In this document: in pieces, positions 1 to 9,202 of the stretch
How positions within the stretch are numbered: position 1 is the first letter of the stretch
Layout of the letters: each line of letters starts with the position of its first letter
NCBI RefSeq assembly: GCF_000447295.1
Contig: NZ_KE650771.1
Location: 2,126,469 to 2,190,468, forward strand
Origin: Fischerella sp. PCC 9431
GTDB lineage: Bacteria > Cyanobacteriota > Cyanobacteriia > Cyanobacteriales > Nostocaceae
DNA: 64,000 nucleotides
Direction: 5' to 3'
The notes under the pieces: model-generated
What the model saw: only the letters and a program-made list of their open reading frames with translations
Told to the model about the DNA's origin: nothing
Database searches by the model: none
Made by a program: the position numbers and the translations under genes

Positions 1-141
1 TCGTTGGTTCACAACACAAGTAAGTCCGTAGCGATCGCCTGAGTAAAGCCATAATTACCCGGTTAAAATCGATAATACTCCCACAGAACCAAATATTTTT
101 ATACACATAATAGACAATTTGTACAGTGCGTAAGTTCTAAA
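1..141. mobile_element. MITE-like element, right part (cut by window start)
   Basis: Positions 3-141 are identical to 24812-24950, the right-hand 139 bases of a complete element elsewhere in this window. The copy ends with the right terminal repeat (CAATTTGTACAGTGCG at 115-130, then on to CTAAA at 141). The window edge removes the left end and most of the internal 21-bp tandem array, of which only the last unit is visible. No transposase is encoded, so it would have to be mobilised in trans. Identity of two copies 24 kb apart points to recent movement or gene conversion. Confidence 0.85.
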
Positions 142-230
142 TTTATGAAATGATGATTATTCCGTTAGTTTTACACTCACCACTCATTGCTTTATTAAAA
201 ACCTACACTTGTCAGTTGGGGACAAAACAA

Positions 231-310
231 TTCAAAATTCAAAATACCTGCGGTAGGCGCGCAAGCGACTTCACAGAAGTAGCCGCTTTGCGTCTACAAA
301 ATTCAAAATT
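231..310. repeat. Dispersed palindromic repeat (family 1, copy A)
   Basis: An AATTCAAAATACC...GGTAGGCG...AAGCGACTTC...GAAGTAGCCGCT...GTCTACAAAATTCAAAATT block. A second diverged copy lies at 4231-4304. The core AAGCGACTTC/GAAGTAGCCGCTT can fold on itself. In both places the block is followed directly by a heptamer tandem array, so the two repeat types travel together. No coding function is seen. Confidence 0.8.
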
Positions 311-325
311 AAGAATCTTTTCCCC

Positions 326-430
326 GATGCCCAATGCCCAATGCCCGATGCCCAATGCCCAATGCCCGATGCCCGATGCCCAATGCCCGATGCCCAATGC
401 CCAATGCCCAATGCCCGATGCCCAATGCCC
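326..430. repeat. Heptamer STRR array, 15 units
   Basis: Fifteen exact back-to-back 7-bp units of RATGCCC (6 GATGCCC, 9 AATGCCC), 105 bases. This is the short tandemly repeated repetitive (STRR) type known from filamentous cyanobacteria. Seven is not a multiple of three, yet all frames stay open, so the overlapping open frames here are artefacts. Confidence 0.95.
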
Positions 431-442
431 ATTGACCATTGA

Positions 443-997
443 CTAATCAATTTCTTTCCAATCATGCAAGGGGACGATATTTTTAATAGCATTTTTGATG
501 ATAATTGGGGGAGCTACTGAGAGTAGAATACTAGGATAAACTGCCATACCCCACTCAGGATGAACTAAGACACGGCATTTATTTTCTATCACTGGATAAC
601 CGAGTAAAGCTTTGACGACTGCTGTGTCATCGTGAGGAGTTATCCCTGGATGAGAAAGCAAAGGATAGCCTGTGCGGGGGTCGATGAGGTCTGTGAAATA
701 ACCGCGATCGCGCAGATTAAAAGCCACATCCAAGCCAAACCTCATAAATTTTTCTCGTAATTTTTGTTTTTCTGCCTCAATTTCTGGTGTACTTACTGTC
801 ATTTCATAGCTAGATTTTTGTAAAACAATCACCACCCACAAAAAAAGCTGATGTTTCCAATCAGGTAAGATCCGTTCGCAGTTGGCACAAATGTACTGAC
901 TCGGAGAGTGAATTGAAATCTCAACCCCTTGTCCGCTTGTGCCAACCAAATTAATAGGATAGCCTGCAACAAAAGTGTTAAGCGTTGGATAGTTCAC
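443..997 (-). CDS. MMADHC-like protein (methylmalonic aciduria and homocystinuria type D homologue)
   Basis: 184 residues. It has the compact cyanobacterial form of the MMADHC/CblD family: [16 protein letters not shown] near the N-terminus, [16 protein letters not shown] around residues 33-48, and the conserved [13 protein letters not shown] and [10 protein letters not shown] stretches in the C-terminal half. In animals the family helps partition cobalamin between cytosolic and mitochondrial enzymes; the bacterial role is not settled. I know no close link to its neighbours. The 3' end lies 13 bp from the STRR array. The family call rests on recognised sequence blocks, and the function is inferred. 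Confidence 0.75.
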   Translation of the reverse strand: MNYPTLNTFVAGYPINLVGTSGQGVEISIHSPSQYICANCERILPDWKHQLFLWVVIVLQKSSYEMTVSTPEIEAEKQKLREKFMRFGLDVAFNLRDRGYFTDLIDPRTGYPLLSHPGITPHDDTAVVKALLGYPVIENKCRVLVHPEWGMAVYPSILLSVAPPIIIKNAIKNIVPLHDWKEID

Positions 998-1209
998 TTA
1001 TTTTATTTTGTTTTTTTCAAGTTTTTTAATTGTTTCCTTTGTATAGATGATAACTCTTAAAGTTTCAAAAAAATCATCAACTGTATATAAAAGAATAGGT
1101 GTATTTGCAGCTTTTATAAATTATTTATTATTTCTTAATCTTATGGTTATATTTTCTTAACCTAATACAGTTGATTGTTGATTGTTTGGTGTTCTAACAA
1201 CAAAGAACA

Positions 1210-1496
1210 AATTGGACTTTGGACAAAATAAAGATTGGTTAGCTGATGATATGACTCTGATTTGGAAATAGATTTCCATTCCTGCTGATGGGCGATCACC
1301 CATGAAGACTATTGGCGAATTGCGATCGCTATCCTCAAAGGCGACTCAATGTCGTAAGGACTCACCCCATAAATTGCGGTTTAGATAAATTCGCAACCAT
1401 TGTCGGTAAATTAGCGACGAACATAGAACAGACAGTGGTTTTGAGGTAGAAAGTGAACAAATCAAAGGACTGATTATTTTTGTCCAAAGTCCAATT
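1210..1496. mobile_element. Small element bounded by perfect 19-bp inverted repeats
   Basis: AATTGGACTTTGGACAAAA at 1210-1228 recurs as its exact reverse complement at 1478-1496. The 249 bases between them have no open gene but are richer in GC than the flanks and contain a HIP1 octamer. The shape fits a MITE or the remains of an insertion sequence. No flanking direct repeat is obvious, and no second copy is present in this window. Confidence 0.55.
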
Positions 1497-1571
1497 GTGA
1501 TAAAACCTCGCCCTTTGTATGGAAACCTATAGCATGAACAATTAACCGTAAGTTCCGTAAACAAGATAAGG

Positions 1572-1608
1572 GTAATACCAATTCACTAAAATTTTGAATT
1601 GGTATTAC
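1572..1608. terminator. Strong hairpin downstream of the 57-residue gene
   Basis: GTAATACCAATTC (1572-1584) pairs perfectly with GAATTGGTATTAC (1596-1608) across an 11-base loop. It lies 58 bp beyond the stop of the minus-strand gene at 1666-1839, so it could end that transcript. The TAATACCAATTC motif is also a dispersed cyanobacterial repeat, so the hairpin may be only a repeat. Confidence 0.5.
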
Positions 1609-1665
1609 ACACTTTATTTTTCCTAAGTCTTGCTGATTGTATTTGCCAATGGAATTCAACTATTG

Positions 1666-1839
1666 TTACTCAGCAATCCATTTAGCAACTAAGATCTCAC
1701 GTTCTCCTTTGTATTCTTTCACCCAAATCATTGAAAGCTTTGGTTTTTCATTAATAATATTTTGATTAATAGTTTGATTTGTCAAGTATAATGCTTTTAT
1801 AGGAAGTTGTTGATTTGTATTCTCTACTGAAATTTTCAT
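1666..1839 (-). CDS. Small conserved hypothetical protein (57 aa)
   Basis: A complete 57-residue reading frame beginning MKISVENTNQ and ending KEYKGEREILVAKWIAE. Its ATG is preceded by a clear AAAGGAGAAAT ribosome binding site with about 7 bases of spacing, which is the best evidence that it is real. The C-terminal LSMIWVKEY...REILVAKW pattern resembles short hypothetical proteins I have seen in other filamentous cyanobacteria. No signal peptide, transmembrane segment or cysteine pair. Function unknown. Confidence 0.65.
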   Translation of the reverse strand: MKISVENTNQQLPIKALYLTNQTINQNIINEKPKLSMIWVKEYKGEREILVAKWIAE

Positions 1840-2264
1840 TTTGATTTCTCCTTTGTTTTGTTAGTAAAATTAAGTGTTGTGCTATAGATAAATATATTTG
1901 TTGTGATTTTTATAATTGATGACAACTAAACATGAAGTTTCTAGACAGTTTTATTCTGTCTTTTGTAGTATTATTATTTACCTAAGCTTCCTTAACAATT
2001 TGATTGGTTTCTATATTCTTAATCAACAGGGGATTGCATCTTTACGCATTTTTTGGAAAAAAATAGGAAAAATCAAAGATATTGGGGAGTCGGGGTTTTG
2101 AAAATTTGAAGCCAAGTAAATTTTTGTCAGATTTTATGAAGTATTATCTCTATTTCTATGGGTGTAGCAAGCGACTTCAAGCTCAAAATAGCGATCGCTT
2201 TGCGTAAAACTTTGTCGGTGAATAGTCAACTAACTAGAGAAAATGCGTCCAGAGGAGAATCACG
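1840..2264. other. AT-rich spacer, no gene supported
   Basis: Upstream of two divergent genes (57-residue gene on minus, cupin on plus), so promoters for both must lie here, but no convincing -35/-10 pair stands out. A 61-codon open frame at 1916-2101 has no ribosome binding site and no recognisable protein. One HIP1 octamer near 2193. Confidence 0.5.
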
Positions 2265-2762
2265 ATGACAGCCAACTATCAAACTACATTAGTTCAGCCG
2301 GGTAATGGTTCCACATATTTAGCGTTGGGTGATTTATACACTTTTTTGGCTACGGGGGAAGATACAGGTGGAGCCTATTCAATAATTGAAGTTCTGATGC
2401 AACCACAAAGTATGATTCCACCTCATCGTCATGATCAAGCAGATGAAGCACACTATATTTTAGAAGGAGAAGTTGAGTATCAGCTTGAGGATCGAACTAT
2501 GATTGCTATTTCTGGAACATTTTTTAATTTTCCTAGAAATAAATATCATGGTTTTAAGAACATTGGTTCAAATCCTGCCAAAATTTTAATGATAATTACA
2601 CCATCAGGAGCCGAGCAGTTTTTCTCAGAAGTAGGACAGCAAATTGTGGAACCAATGAGTGATGAAGAAAAGCGTAATCTTTTGTCTCCTCCAAATCCTG
2701 CTGACGTTGAAAAAGCAATTGAAGTTGCTATCACTAAGTATGGATTAGAGTTTCTTTCGTAG
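2265..2762 (+). CDS. Cupin-domain protein
   Basis: 165 residues, preceded by AGAGGAGAAT. The first cupin motif is visible as PPHRHDQADEAHYILEGEVEYQL (residues about 52-74), giving the HxH, Glu metal ligands. The second motif is weaker, with the histidine in FPRNKYHGFKN about residue 98. The fold is a single beta-barrel cupin of the quercetin-dioxygenase-like type, usually a small-molecule oxygenase, isomerase or sugar-binding sensor. No substrate can be assigned. It is followed on the same strand by a YdhR-like protein, and the two may be co-expressed. Confidence 0.8.
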   Translation: MTANYQTTLVQPGNGSTYLALGDLYTFLATGEDTGGAYSIIEVLMQPQSMIPPHRHDQADEAHYILEGEVEYQLEDRTMIAISGTFFNFPRNKYHGFKNIGSNPAKILMIITPSGAEQFFSEVGQQIVEPMSDEEKRNLLSPPNPADVEKAIEVAITKYGLEFLS

Positions 2763-2903
2763 TAAAATAATGGCGGTTTATCATTGGGTGTGCTACCCGA
2801 AAAAACGCAAATGCACACCTATAAAACTGTTTATTACTTGTATTCTGCCATTGAATGTTTTTTAATAGTTATTCTTATTGAGGCAAAAGAGGTAATTATA
2901 AGG

Positions 2904-3221
2904 ATGGCTCTAAAGCTTTTACAGATAAATTTCCCTTTTAATGGTCCCTGGAGAGATGAGATGGCACAAGCATATTCTGAACTAGCACACAAACTTTCCG
3001 AAACTCCAGGTTTGTTGTGGAAAATATGGATAGAAAATTCAAATGGGGGAGAAACAGGAGGAATTTATTTATTTGAGGACGAATCATCATTAGATACATT
3101 CCTCACAGAACATATAGCGCGTTTAAATTCTTTCGGGATTGAGAATATCAGCGCCAAGAAATTTGATGTCAATGAACCGCTAACTCAGATTACTAGAGGA
3201 AAGCTGAAACAGTTAAGTTAA
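2904..3221 (+). CDS. YdhR-family putative monooxygenase
   Basis: About 105 residues from the internal ATG of a longer open frame. I chose this start because MALKLLQINFPFNGPW is where family similarity begins and the family is about 100 residues long. An AGAGGT lies 11 bases upstream. Features typical of the ferredoxin-like dimeric alpha-beta barrel family are ETPGLLWKIWIENS and GGIYLFEDESSLDTFL. Such proteins are putative cofactor-independent monooxygenases; substrate unknown. It sits 141 bp after the cupin gene on the same strand. Confidence 0.75.
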   Translation: MALKLLQINFPFNGPWRDEMAQAYSELAHKLSETPGLLWKIWIENSNGGETGGIYLFEDESSLDTFLTEHIARLNSFGIENISAKKFDVNEPLTQITRGKLKQLS

Positions 3222-3242
3222 TTTTCTCAGAATTGGCGATCG

Positions 3243-4145
3243 CTAATTTATCGTGATGGCGACATTTTTCAACACACTCATCGGCCCGTATTGTTTGAGA
3301 GTCTGCATTTGTTGCTCGTTGCGTACAAACAAAGTTCCGGCAAATCCTAACGAATTAACTGGTATAGATGCAAAACATTCTTGCGATCGCGCTACGAGCA
3401 GCATCCATTCTCGTGTTACTAAAAGATTATAAGCTCTAGATTGTGTGTTTTCTAAACCTACTGCCTGTAGCAGAGAATGATAATACTCTAACGTTGCCTC
3501 AGCAGCTGCAAATGGCGATCGCTTCCACAGAGAATCTAGCAGTACAAAAGCATGGACAAAATCAAATCCTGGGATGATAGCGATTGAATTGTGAAATTGA
3601 GCCGATTTGAGCAGAGGTTCGATCGGTATTCGTTCTCCCGTAGGTGTCAGTGGTAATGGCACAAGTTGCAAGTGCTTGTGTCGCTGGCTAGCACCAGCAA
3701 TTCTACTAGAATTGTAGAATGTCAACCCATCAAATTGAGCCATACATGCCCACATTGCAGCAAAATCTGCTAGTGTCAGTAAACTTTCTTGTTCTTCAAA
3801 GGCACGGGTAATTAATAGCAGGTGATATTTTGCGACGTTATATTTGTTCAAAATACACACATGGGTATCAGAAATATCTGCAACAAATAAATCCTGTTCG
3901 TAGGGAAGAAAAGGATTAAAATCTTTTGCAACAGAACCATTTTGTGTTTCTGGTTTCTGCTTGACTTCATCCTTACGAGCAAGGTTAGACACAATCCGCA
4001 CCAAAAAGCAAATACCATCTTGCTCGACAAATTCTGAGTCTGTCGGTATTGAAACCATCGCATCGGTAGCAAGAGCATGTTCAGTCTGCTGTTTAATTCT
4101 TGTCCAGAATGTGTCAGCTTGCAGTAATATTTTTCCCTGTGCCAT
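3243..4145 (-). CDS. Ap4A phosphorylase / ATP adenylyltransferase
   Basis: 300 residues, full length for the HIT-superfamily diadenosine tetraphosphate phosphorylases, which split Ap4A with phosphate to ATP and ADP. The HxHxQ-type catalytic motif is present as GASQRHKHLQLVPLPL (about residues 155-170). The N-terminal NPFLPYEQDLFVAD and NKYNVAKYHLLLITR blocks match the family. Cytosolic. The gene is monocistronic, and the short spacer before the Rieske gene carries repeat family 1 and an STRR. Confidence 0.85.
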   Translation of the reverse strand: MAQGKILLQADTFWTRIKQQTEHALATDAMVSIPTDSEFVEQDGICFLVRIVSNLARKDEVKQKPETQNGSVAKDFNPFLPYEQDLFVADISDTHVCILNKYNVAKYHLLLITRAFEEQESLLTLADFAAMWACMAQFDGLTFYNSSRIAGASQRHKHLQLVPLPLTPTGERIPIEPLLKSAQFHNSIAIIPGFDFVHAFVLLDSLWKRSPFAAAEATLEYYHSLLQAVGLENTQSRAYNLLVTREWMLLVARSQECFASIPVNSLGFAGTLFVRNEQQMQTLKQYGPMSVLKNVAITIN

Positions 4146-4230
4146 CTGTTAAGGTGTGAGTTAATACCAACCAAATTTTATATTATGTTCGTCTGAGAGT
4201 TTGGGGATTGGAGACAAGGGAGACATAATC

Positions 4231-4304
4231 AATTCAAAATACCTTCGGTAGGCGTGTAAGCGACTTCTGGAAGTAGCCGCTCCGCGTCTACAAAATTCAA
4301 AATT
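4231..4304. repeat. Dispersed palindromic repeat (family 1, copy B)
   Basis: Diverged copy of the block at 231-310, with the same AATTCAAAATACC, GGTAGGCG, AAGCGACTTC, GAAGTAGCCGCT and GTCTACAAAATTC landmarks. As in the first copy, a heptamer array follows within 10 bases. Confidence 0.8.
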
Positions 4305-4310
4305 TGTTAC

Positions 4311-4387
4311 CCAATCCCCAATCCCCAATCCCCAATCCCCAATCCCCAATCCCCGATTCCCAATCCCCGATTCCCGATCCCTAATCC
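4311..4387. repeat. Heptamer STRR array, 11 units
   Basis: Eleven 7-bp units of CCAATCC and variants (CCGATTC, CCGATCC, CTAATCC). The first six are uniform and the later ones drift. It has the same unit length as the array at 326-430 but a different consensus. Confidence 0.9.
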
Positions 4388-4461
4388 TGACTAACTAGCA
4401 AGAAATTTTGGTCACAATTGCGGGAAACTATAAAAGCAGAATACTTAAGAGAGAAGAATCT

Positions 4462-4815
4462 ATGAGTTGGACAAAAGTTCTAGCAACTGATGCACTTTCC
4501 CCTGGTGCGCGACAAGTGGTAACAGTTGGTAGCCGGAAAATCTTGTTGGTTAATCACGAAGGTCAATTTTATGCAGTAGATAATGCTTGTCCTCATTTGA
4601 AATTATCTCTCAAAAAAGGCAAAATTGTAGATGGTGCGATCGTCTGTCCTTGGCACCGTAGTGCTTTTGATCTCTGCACAGGTGAAGTTAAAGAATGGAT
4701 CACATGGCCACCTGTGGTGAATAAAGCAATGGGTATGGTGTCACAAGAAAAACAGTTACCGGTTTATCCTGTGCGTGTAGAGGATGGGAATATCTTGGTT
4801 GATATAGAAGAATAG
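4462..4815 (+). CDS. Rieske [2Fe-2S] protein, ferredoxin-like
   Basis: 117 residues from the ATG of MSWTKVLATDAL; the upstream in-frame extension starts inside repeat DNA and was rejected. Both cluster-binding boxes are visible: CPHLK (Cys, His) and CPWHR (Cys, His), 17 residues apart. There is no transmembrane anchor, so this is a soluble Rieske ferredoxin or an oxygenase ferredoxin subunit rather than the cytochrome b6f protein. It precedes acsF on the same strand, but a strong terminator separates them, so a functional link is only possible. Electron partner unknown. Confidence 0.85.
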   Translation: MSWTKVLATDALSPGARQVVTVGSRKILLVNHEGQFYAVDNACPHLKLSLKKGKIVDGAIVCPWHRSAFDLCTGEVKEWITWPPVVNKAMGMVSQEKQLPVYPVRVEDGNILVDIEE

Positions 4816-4825
4816 GTTCAGGGGT

Positions 4826-4852
4826 AAAGGGTAAGAGAATTACTTACCCTTT
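4826..4852 (+). terminator. Terminator hairpin after the Rieske gene
   Basis: Perfect 10-bp stem AAAGGGTAAG/CTTACCCTTT with a 7-base loop, starting 11 bases past the stop codon. The 3' T tract is short (TTT, then GAGATTTG). Confidence 0.75.
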
Positions 4853-5067
4853 GAGATTTGCGATCGCCTATGGGTGAAGTTGCTTATCTCCAATTCCCCA
4901 AATTTGTTGCAACTCTTAATGTTTTATCCCTCTACTGTTACGCCATGCCTTGTTAGACTGATTTTTAATACACAAAATGCATTATTCTGTCTGTTGCACC
5001 ACCTGAAAGCAAAAACCTTGGCTTTCTAGGGCATGGAACAATAAAAAAACACAAGAGCAATCACAAC

Positions 5068-6144
5068 ATGGTAGACTCCCTAAAAAAACCAGGTTTTGAA
5101 GAATTGCGTCCGGGAATTAAAGTCCCGGCAAAAGAAACCCTGTTAACACCCCGGTTTTACACCACAGACTTTGATGCGATGGCGCGGATGGATATCTCCG
5201 TCAATGAAGACGAGTTGAGAGCCATCCTAGAAGAGTTCCGCGCTGACTACAACCGTCATCACTTTGTTCGGGATGCAGAATTTGAACAATCCTGGGATCA
5301 TATTGACGGGGATACTCGCCGCTTATTTGTTGAATTTTTAGAGCGTTCTTGTACGGCAGAATTTTCTGGCTTTTTGCTATACAAAGAACTCAGCCGCCGC
5401 CTCAAGGACAAAAGCCCTGTATTGGCAGAATGCTTTAACCTAATGTCGCGGGATGAAGCCCGTCATGCTGGTTTTTTAAATAAAGCATTGGCAGATTTTG
5501 ACCTGTCTCTGGATTTAGGATTTTTGACTAAGAGCAAAAATTATACCTACTTCCAACCGAAATTTATCTTTTACGCTACTTATCTTTCTGAAAAGATTGG
5601 TTACTGGCGCTATATCACAATTTATCGCCACTTGGAAGCACACCCTGAAGACCGGGTGTATCCAATTTTCCGGTGGTTTGAAAACTGGTGTCAAGATGAA
5701 AACCGCCACGGTGATTTCTTTGATGCTGTGATGAAAGCACAGCCAAAAATCTTAAATGACTGGAAGGCGCGGTTGTGGTGTCGGTTCTTCTTGCTGTCAG
5801 TGTTTGCGACGATGTATCTCAACGATATTCAGCGTCAAGACTTCTACGCCTCTATTGGGTTGGATGCGCGAGAATATGACAAATATGTGATTGAGAAGAC
5901 AAATGAAACTGCTGGACGGGTTTTCCCGGTAATGCTGGATGTTAACAAGCCGGAGTTTTACGATCGCTTGGAAATTTGTGTGAAGAATAACGAAAAATTG
6001 ACAGCGATCGCTAATTCTAACACTCCTAAATTCTTACAATTCTTCCAAAAGCTGCCCTATTACATTTCCAATGGTTGGCAAACTTTGCGCTTGTACCTAA
6101 TCAAGCCTATTGATGCTGCTGCTGCTGAGGGTAGTGTGCGCTAA
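5068..6144 (+). CDS. acsF: Mg-protoporphyrin IX monomethyl ester (oxidative) cyclase
   Basis: 358 residues, the usual length of AcsF/ChlE/CHL27. This aerobic di-iron enzyme closes the isocyclic ring of chlorophyll, making divinyl protochlorophyllide from Mg-protoporphyrin monomethyl ester. The two ferritin-like iron motifs are plain: DEARHAGF (around residue 136) and DENRHGDF (around 211), with Glu ligands in the preceding helices such as [11 protein letters not shown]. Start at [36 protein letters not shown] matches orthologues. Thylakoid-associated. Transcription appears monocistronic, with terminators on both sides. Confidence 0.97.
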   Translation: MVDSLKKPGFEELRPGIKVPAKETLLTPRFYTTDFDAMARMDISVNEDELRAILEEFRADYNRHHFVRDAEFEQSWDHIDGDTRRLFVEFLERSCTAEFSGFLLYKELSRRLKDKSPVLAECFNLMSRDEARHAGFLNKALADFDLSLDLGFLTKSKNYTYFQPKFIFYATYLSEKIGYWRYITIYRHLEAHPEDRVYPIFRWFENWCQDENRHGDFFDAVMKAQPKILNDWKARLWCRFFLLSVFATMYLNDIQRQDFYASIGLDAREYDKYVIEKTNETAGRVFPVMLDVNKPEFYDRLEICVKNNEKLTAIANSNTPKFLQFFQKLPYYISNGWQTLRLYLIKPIDAAAAEGSVR

Positions 6145-6168
6145 GTTTTCTAGGTTTTGCTAAAAATT

Positions 6169-6202
6169 AAGTGGTTCTGCTGAAGCAGGATCACTTTTTT
6201 TT
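6169..6202 (+). terminator. Rho-independent terminator after acsF
   Basis: AAGTGGTTCTGC (6169-6180) pairs with GCAGGATCACTT (6185-6196) through ten Watson-Crick and two G-T pairs over a TGAA tetraloop. A run of eight T follows directly. Textbook intrinsic terminator. Confidence 0.9.
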
Positions 6203-6231
6203 AACTGCCAAGAGGCCAAGGACGCCAAGGA

Positions 6232-6924
6232 ATGAGAGGTCATTTGTCTATTTTTTGTTTAGGATTGGGCATGAGTTGGCTTGTGCTAGCTAGCCCTGGT
6301 TGGTGTGAAACTCCTAGTAAGTCTGCCCAGGATTTGGATATAAGTCCAGAAATTCTGAAAAATAGTCCTGTTTTGCAGCGCTGGCGGCGTCGAGTACCAG
6401 ATGTATTGTCAGAGATTCAGAATGATCCTAGTTTTCGCACTAAGATACGTCTGGGCTACTCCCAATTCACTTCTGAGGAAGAGGGAGGCGGAATAAATTT
6501 TAGTGTCGAAGATGTATTTATTGGTCGGAGTGGTTTGACGGTGGGTGCTGGGTATGAATCAGCATTCAACGGTAAACATGAATCTTATGGTGCTGATTTA
6601 TATTATTATTTGCGTCCTTTAGGTAGTTATGTTAATTTTGCGCCGTTGGTAGGGTATCAGTATTTACAAACTAATGATAATTCTACAGATGGGGTAAATA
6701 TAGGCATAAAGTTGCTATTGGTATTATCTCGTGGTGGTGCTGCCGATATTTCGGTAACTCAAAGCTGGATTTCTCCTGGTAGTGAAGAAGAAGTAGGTGT
6801 AACAACGGCTGTGATTGGTTATGCGATCACTCGTAATCTACGTCTATCTACTGGTTTTAAACAACGGACTTCACAACAAGATCAAGATAGTAGTATAGGA
6901 GTGGGTTTGGAGTGGATGCTTTGA
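6232..6924 (+). CDS. Secreted, probably outer-membrane beta-barrel protein
   Basis: 230 residues, with an AAGGA ribosome site just before the ATG. Residues 1-25 form a signal peptide (hydrophobic core, likely cleavage after SPGWC-E or nearby). The rest alternates short beta strands ending in aromatic residues, for example VGAGYESAF, GADLYYYLRPLG, LVGYQYLQT, and ends in ...SSIGVGLEWML, as outer-membrane barrels often do. No known enzyme motif. It may be a small porin-like or structural protein; the specific function is unknown. Confidence 0.65.
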   Translation: MRGHLSIFCLGLGMSWLVLASPGWCETPSKSAQDLDISPEILKNSPVLQRWRRRVPDVLSEIQNDPSFRTKIRLGYSQFTSEEEGGGINFSVEDVFIGRSGLTVGAGYESAFNGKHESYGADLYYYLRPLGSYVNFAPLVGYQYLQTNDNSTDGVNIGIKLLLVLSRGGAADISVTQSWISPGSEEEVGVTTAVIGYAITRNLRLSTGFKQRTSQQDQDSSIGVGLEWML

Positions 6925-6955
6925 CAGTTATCAGTTATCAGTTATGAACTGTTAG

Positions 6956-8317
6956 CTAAATGATTAGCTGGTGTAATTTTTTTAATAATTCCTTTGCCGT
7001 GTAGGGTTTTGATAAAAATGCCTTAGCACCAGCTGATAAAGCCTGCTGTTCCATAGTAGGTAATCCACTAGTGGCAATAATTTTTACTTGGGGATTCAAT
7101 TTTTGTAAGGTACGGATAGCGATAAACCCATCCATTATCGGCATAATCATATCAATGAAGACCACACTGATTTTTTGCTTATACTGGGCATAAAGAGCGA
7201 TCGCTTCAATACCATTACTAGCTAATAAGGTGTTGTAATTAGATTCTTGTAGTGATGCTTGAGTTACCTGTTGCAGCATTGCTTCGTCATCCACAATCAA
7301 AATTAATTCTCCGTTACCTGTTGGAGTATCTTCTTCTTGTGCTTGGTTAGTGGGGCTAATGTTTGCTGTTGGTAAGTAAACTTTAAATTGAGTACCTTTG
7401 TTCACTTCACTTAACACCTGCACAAAGCCACCGTGATTCTTAACGATACTGAGAACAGTTGAAAGACCCAATCCTGTACCTTGACCAGTTTCTTTGGTGG
7501 TGAAAAACGGATCAAAAATATGTTCCATGAATTCTGGGGGAATCCCTATCCCTGTATCAGAGATGGTAACGACAACATAGTTTCCTGGATGGGCATCATG
7601 ATACATTTGAGCATAGGTTTGATCAACAACCTGATTTTCGGCTGAGATTTTGAGAATCCCGCCATTGGGCATAGCATCACGAGCATTCACACAAAGATTC
7701 ATAAAGATTTGATGCAATTGGGTAGCATTAGCATCAACCATCCATAGGTTTGTAGTTGGAATCTGAGTACAGATTTCAATGGATTTGGGAAATGTTTGTT
7801 TAGTAACTTTGGCTGCTTCTACAAGCAAGTGTCCAAGTTGTACATAATTATATTTTTCCTCTGTCCCCCGTGCAAATGCCAGAATTTGTTTGACTAAATC
7901 AGATCCTCGCTTGGAGGTCTGTCTCAGTACCTCCAATAGTTCCTCTGCTTGTCCATCAGCAACCTGCAATTTTAATGGTAATAATTGCGAAATCATTAAA
8001 ATAGGGGTAAAAAGATTGTTGAGGTCGTGGGCAATGCCACTAGCTAGAGTACCAAGGTTTTCTAGGCGTTGGGCGTGCAAAAATTGTTGTTCCAGGTTTT
8101 TCTTTTCTTCACATAAATCCTGGTAACGCTGGCGTTCCAATTTCAACATCTCACGAGTTGCGGTTAATTCTTGGTTTTGCTGGCGTAGTTCCTCTTCTGT
8201 AATGTGCAGTTTTCTCAAAATGTTCTGCAATTGCTGGTTAATGTTTAACAATTCCCTAGTTCTTTGCTGTACTCGGTTTTCTAAGTCATCACGGACTTGC
8301 CGTAGAACTTCCTTCAC
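6956..8317 (-). CDS. Hybrid sensor histidine kinase (coiled coil-HisKA-HATPase-REC)
   Basis: 453 residues from a GTG start preceded by TTGAGGAAG. Residues 1-85 are a long coiled coil. The H-box is SGIAHDLNNLFTPIL (about residues 93-107) and the ATPase has DTGIGIPPEFM, FFTTKETGQGTGLGLS. The C-terminal receiver starts LILIVDDEAML, with phospho-acceptor Asp in VVFIDMIMPIMDG and Lys in SKPYTAKE. No sensory domain precedes the coiled coil, so the protein is either a truncated form of a PAS-containing kinase or acts with a separate sensor. The next gene upstream is 0.9 kb away. Confidence 0.9.
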   Translation of the reverse strand: MKEVLRQVRDDLENRVQQRTRELLNINQQLQNILRKLHITEEELRQQNQELTATREMLKLERQRYQDLCEEKKNLEQQFLHAQRLENLGTLASGIAHDLNNLFTPILMISQLLPLKLQVADGQAEELLEVLRQTSKRGSDLVKQILAFARGTEEKYNYVQLGHLLVEAAKVTKQTFPKSIEICTQIPTTNLWMVDANATQLHQIFMNLCVNARDAMPNGGILKISAENQVVDQTYAQMYHDAHPGNYVVVTISDTGIGIPPEFMEHIFDPFFTTKETGQGTGLGLSTVLSIVKNHGGFVQVLSEVNKGTQFKVYLPTANISPTNQAQEEDTPTGNGELILIVDDEAMLQQVTQASLQESNYNTLLASNGIEAIALYAQYKQKISVVFIDMIMPIMDGFIAIRTLQKLNPQVKIIATSGLPTMEQQALSAGAKAFLSKPYTAKELLKKLHQLII

Positions 8318-9202
8318 TTTCCGACTTCCTCAATTACGACACAGTTGAACAGTTGAGTTGATGTTTGCTCATGAACTTGGTTAAATTGAGCAAAAAGGCG
8401 CAACGATAACTATGCACAACCTGAATTTTCATTATTAATTGCACCAGAGATACTTTTTTCAAAGATAGCTGGTCTTGATCAAGAGAGGCAGAGATATCTG
8501 AAAAGTTTTGGGCAAATATAATCGAATATTAAGGTTATACAAGAATACGGTTTAGTTAAGGTTTTTAAGTGAAATTGGTGATGTGTAGAGACGTGTCAAT
8601 AGCTCGTCTTTACATTGACTTCTCAGAAATCATCGAAATTTAAACTTCAAGAGTCCAAAGCTTTGTTTTTTGAACTTTTGAGTTCAGACAATATGATTCT
8701 TTTTGTGTTGATAGAGTAGAAAGAACTCTTCAGTTCAGTCTTATCTCTAGGATAGAGTAAAATTTTAAATTAAATTTTTCTATCTATCATTTGACAGATC
8801 ATATTTATTTTTAATCAGTAACATTCTATCTAAATCATAGATTAATCTTATAGAGAACTTAGATGTTTTACTGCAATTTATTTAACATTGACTTAAGCAA
8901 AAATATTTGAAAATAGTCTATTTATAGAGAATTAGTAAATATTTTAGGCGTACGTAAAAACGGGGTCATATCAATAAGTCTCAGTGTTACAAGTCAATCA
9001 CACACTGACTATTAATAACTGATGGTAAATAAAATTAATATAAAGTCAGTACACAAGCTGATTTAGTGACAGCTAAACTTTTGCTATGCGATCGCCACTC
9101 AAAAAATTAAAATTTGAGATTTAAGTTAAGTTTCGATCGCATAGAAATCAATCGGCATACCACAAAATATTTATACAAGAGTTTTTATGGCAAGAACTTA
9201 AA
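8318..9202. other. AT-rich spacer, 885 bp
   Basis: No gene is supported in any frame. It contains a degenerate copy of the GTAGAGACG palindrome family (8585-8613) and, at 9084-9145, an inverted repeat CTATGCGATCG...CGATCGCATAG with an inner CTCAAA/TTTGAG pair. The latter lies 58 bp past the stop of the response-regulator gene and may serve as its terminator. Confidence 0.5.

Larger units (their letters stand above)
998..1665. other. Repeat-rich intergenic region
   Basis: AT-rich spacer without a credible gene. It holds an inverted-repeat-bounded element (1210-1496) and a strong hairpin (1572-1608), described separately. The rest (998-1200) shows only A/T runs and a few stop-ridden frames. 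Confidence 0.6.

Noticed and set aside
1916-2101. 61-codon plus-strand frame
   Set aside because: AT-rich, no ribosome site, no pattern of a real protein.
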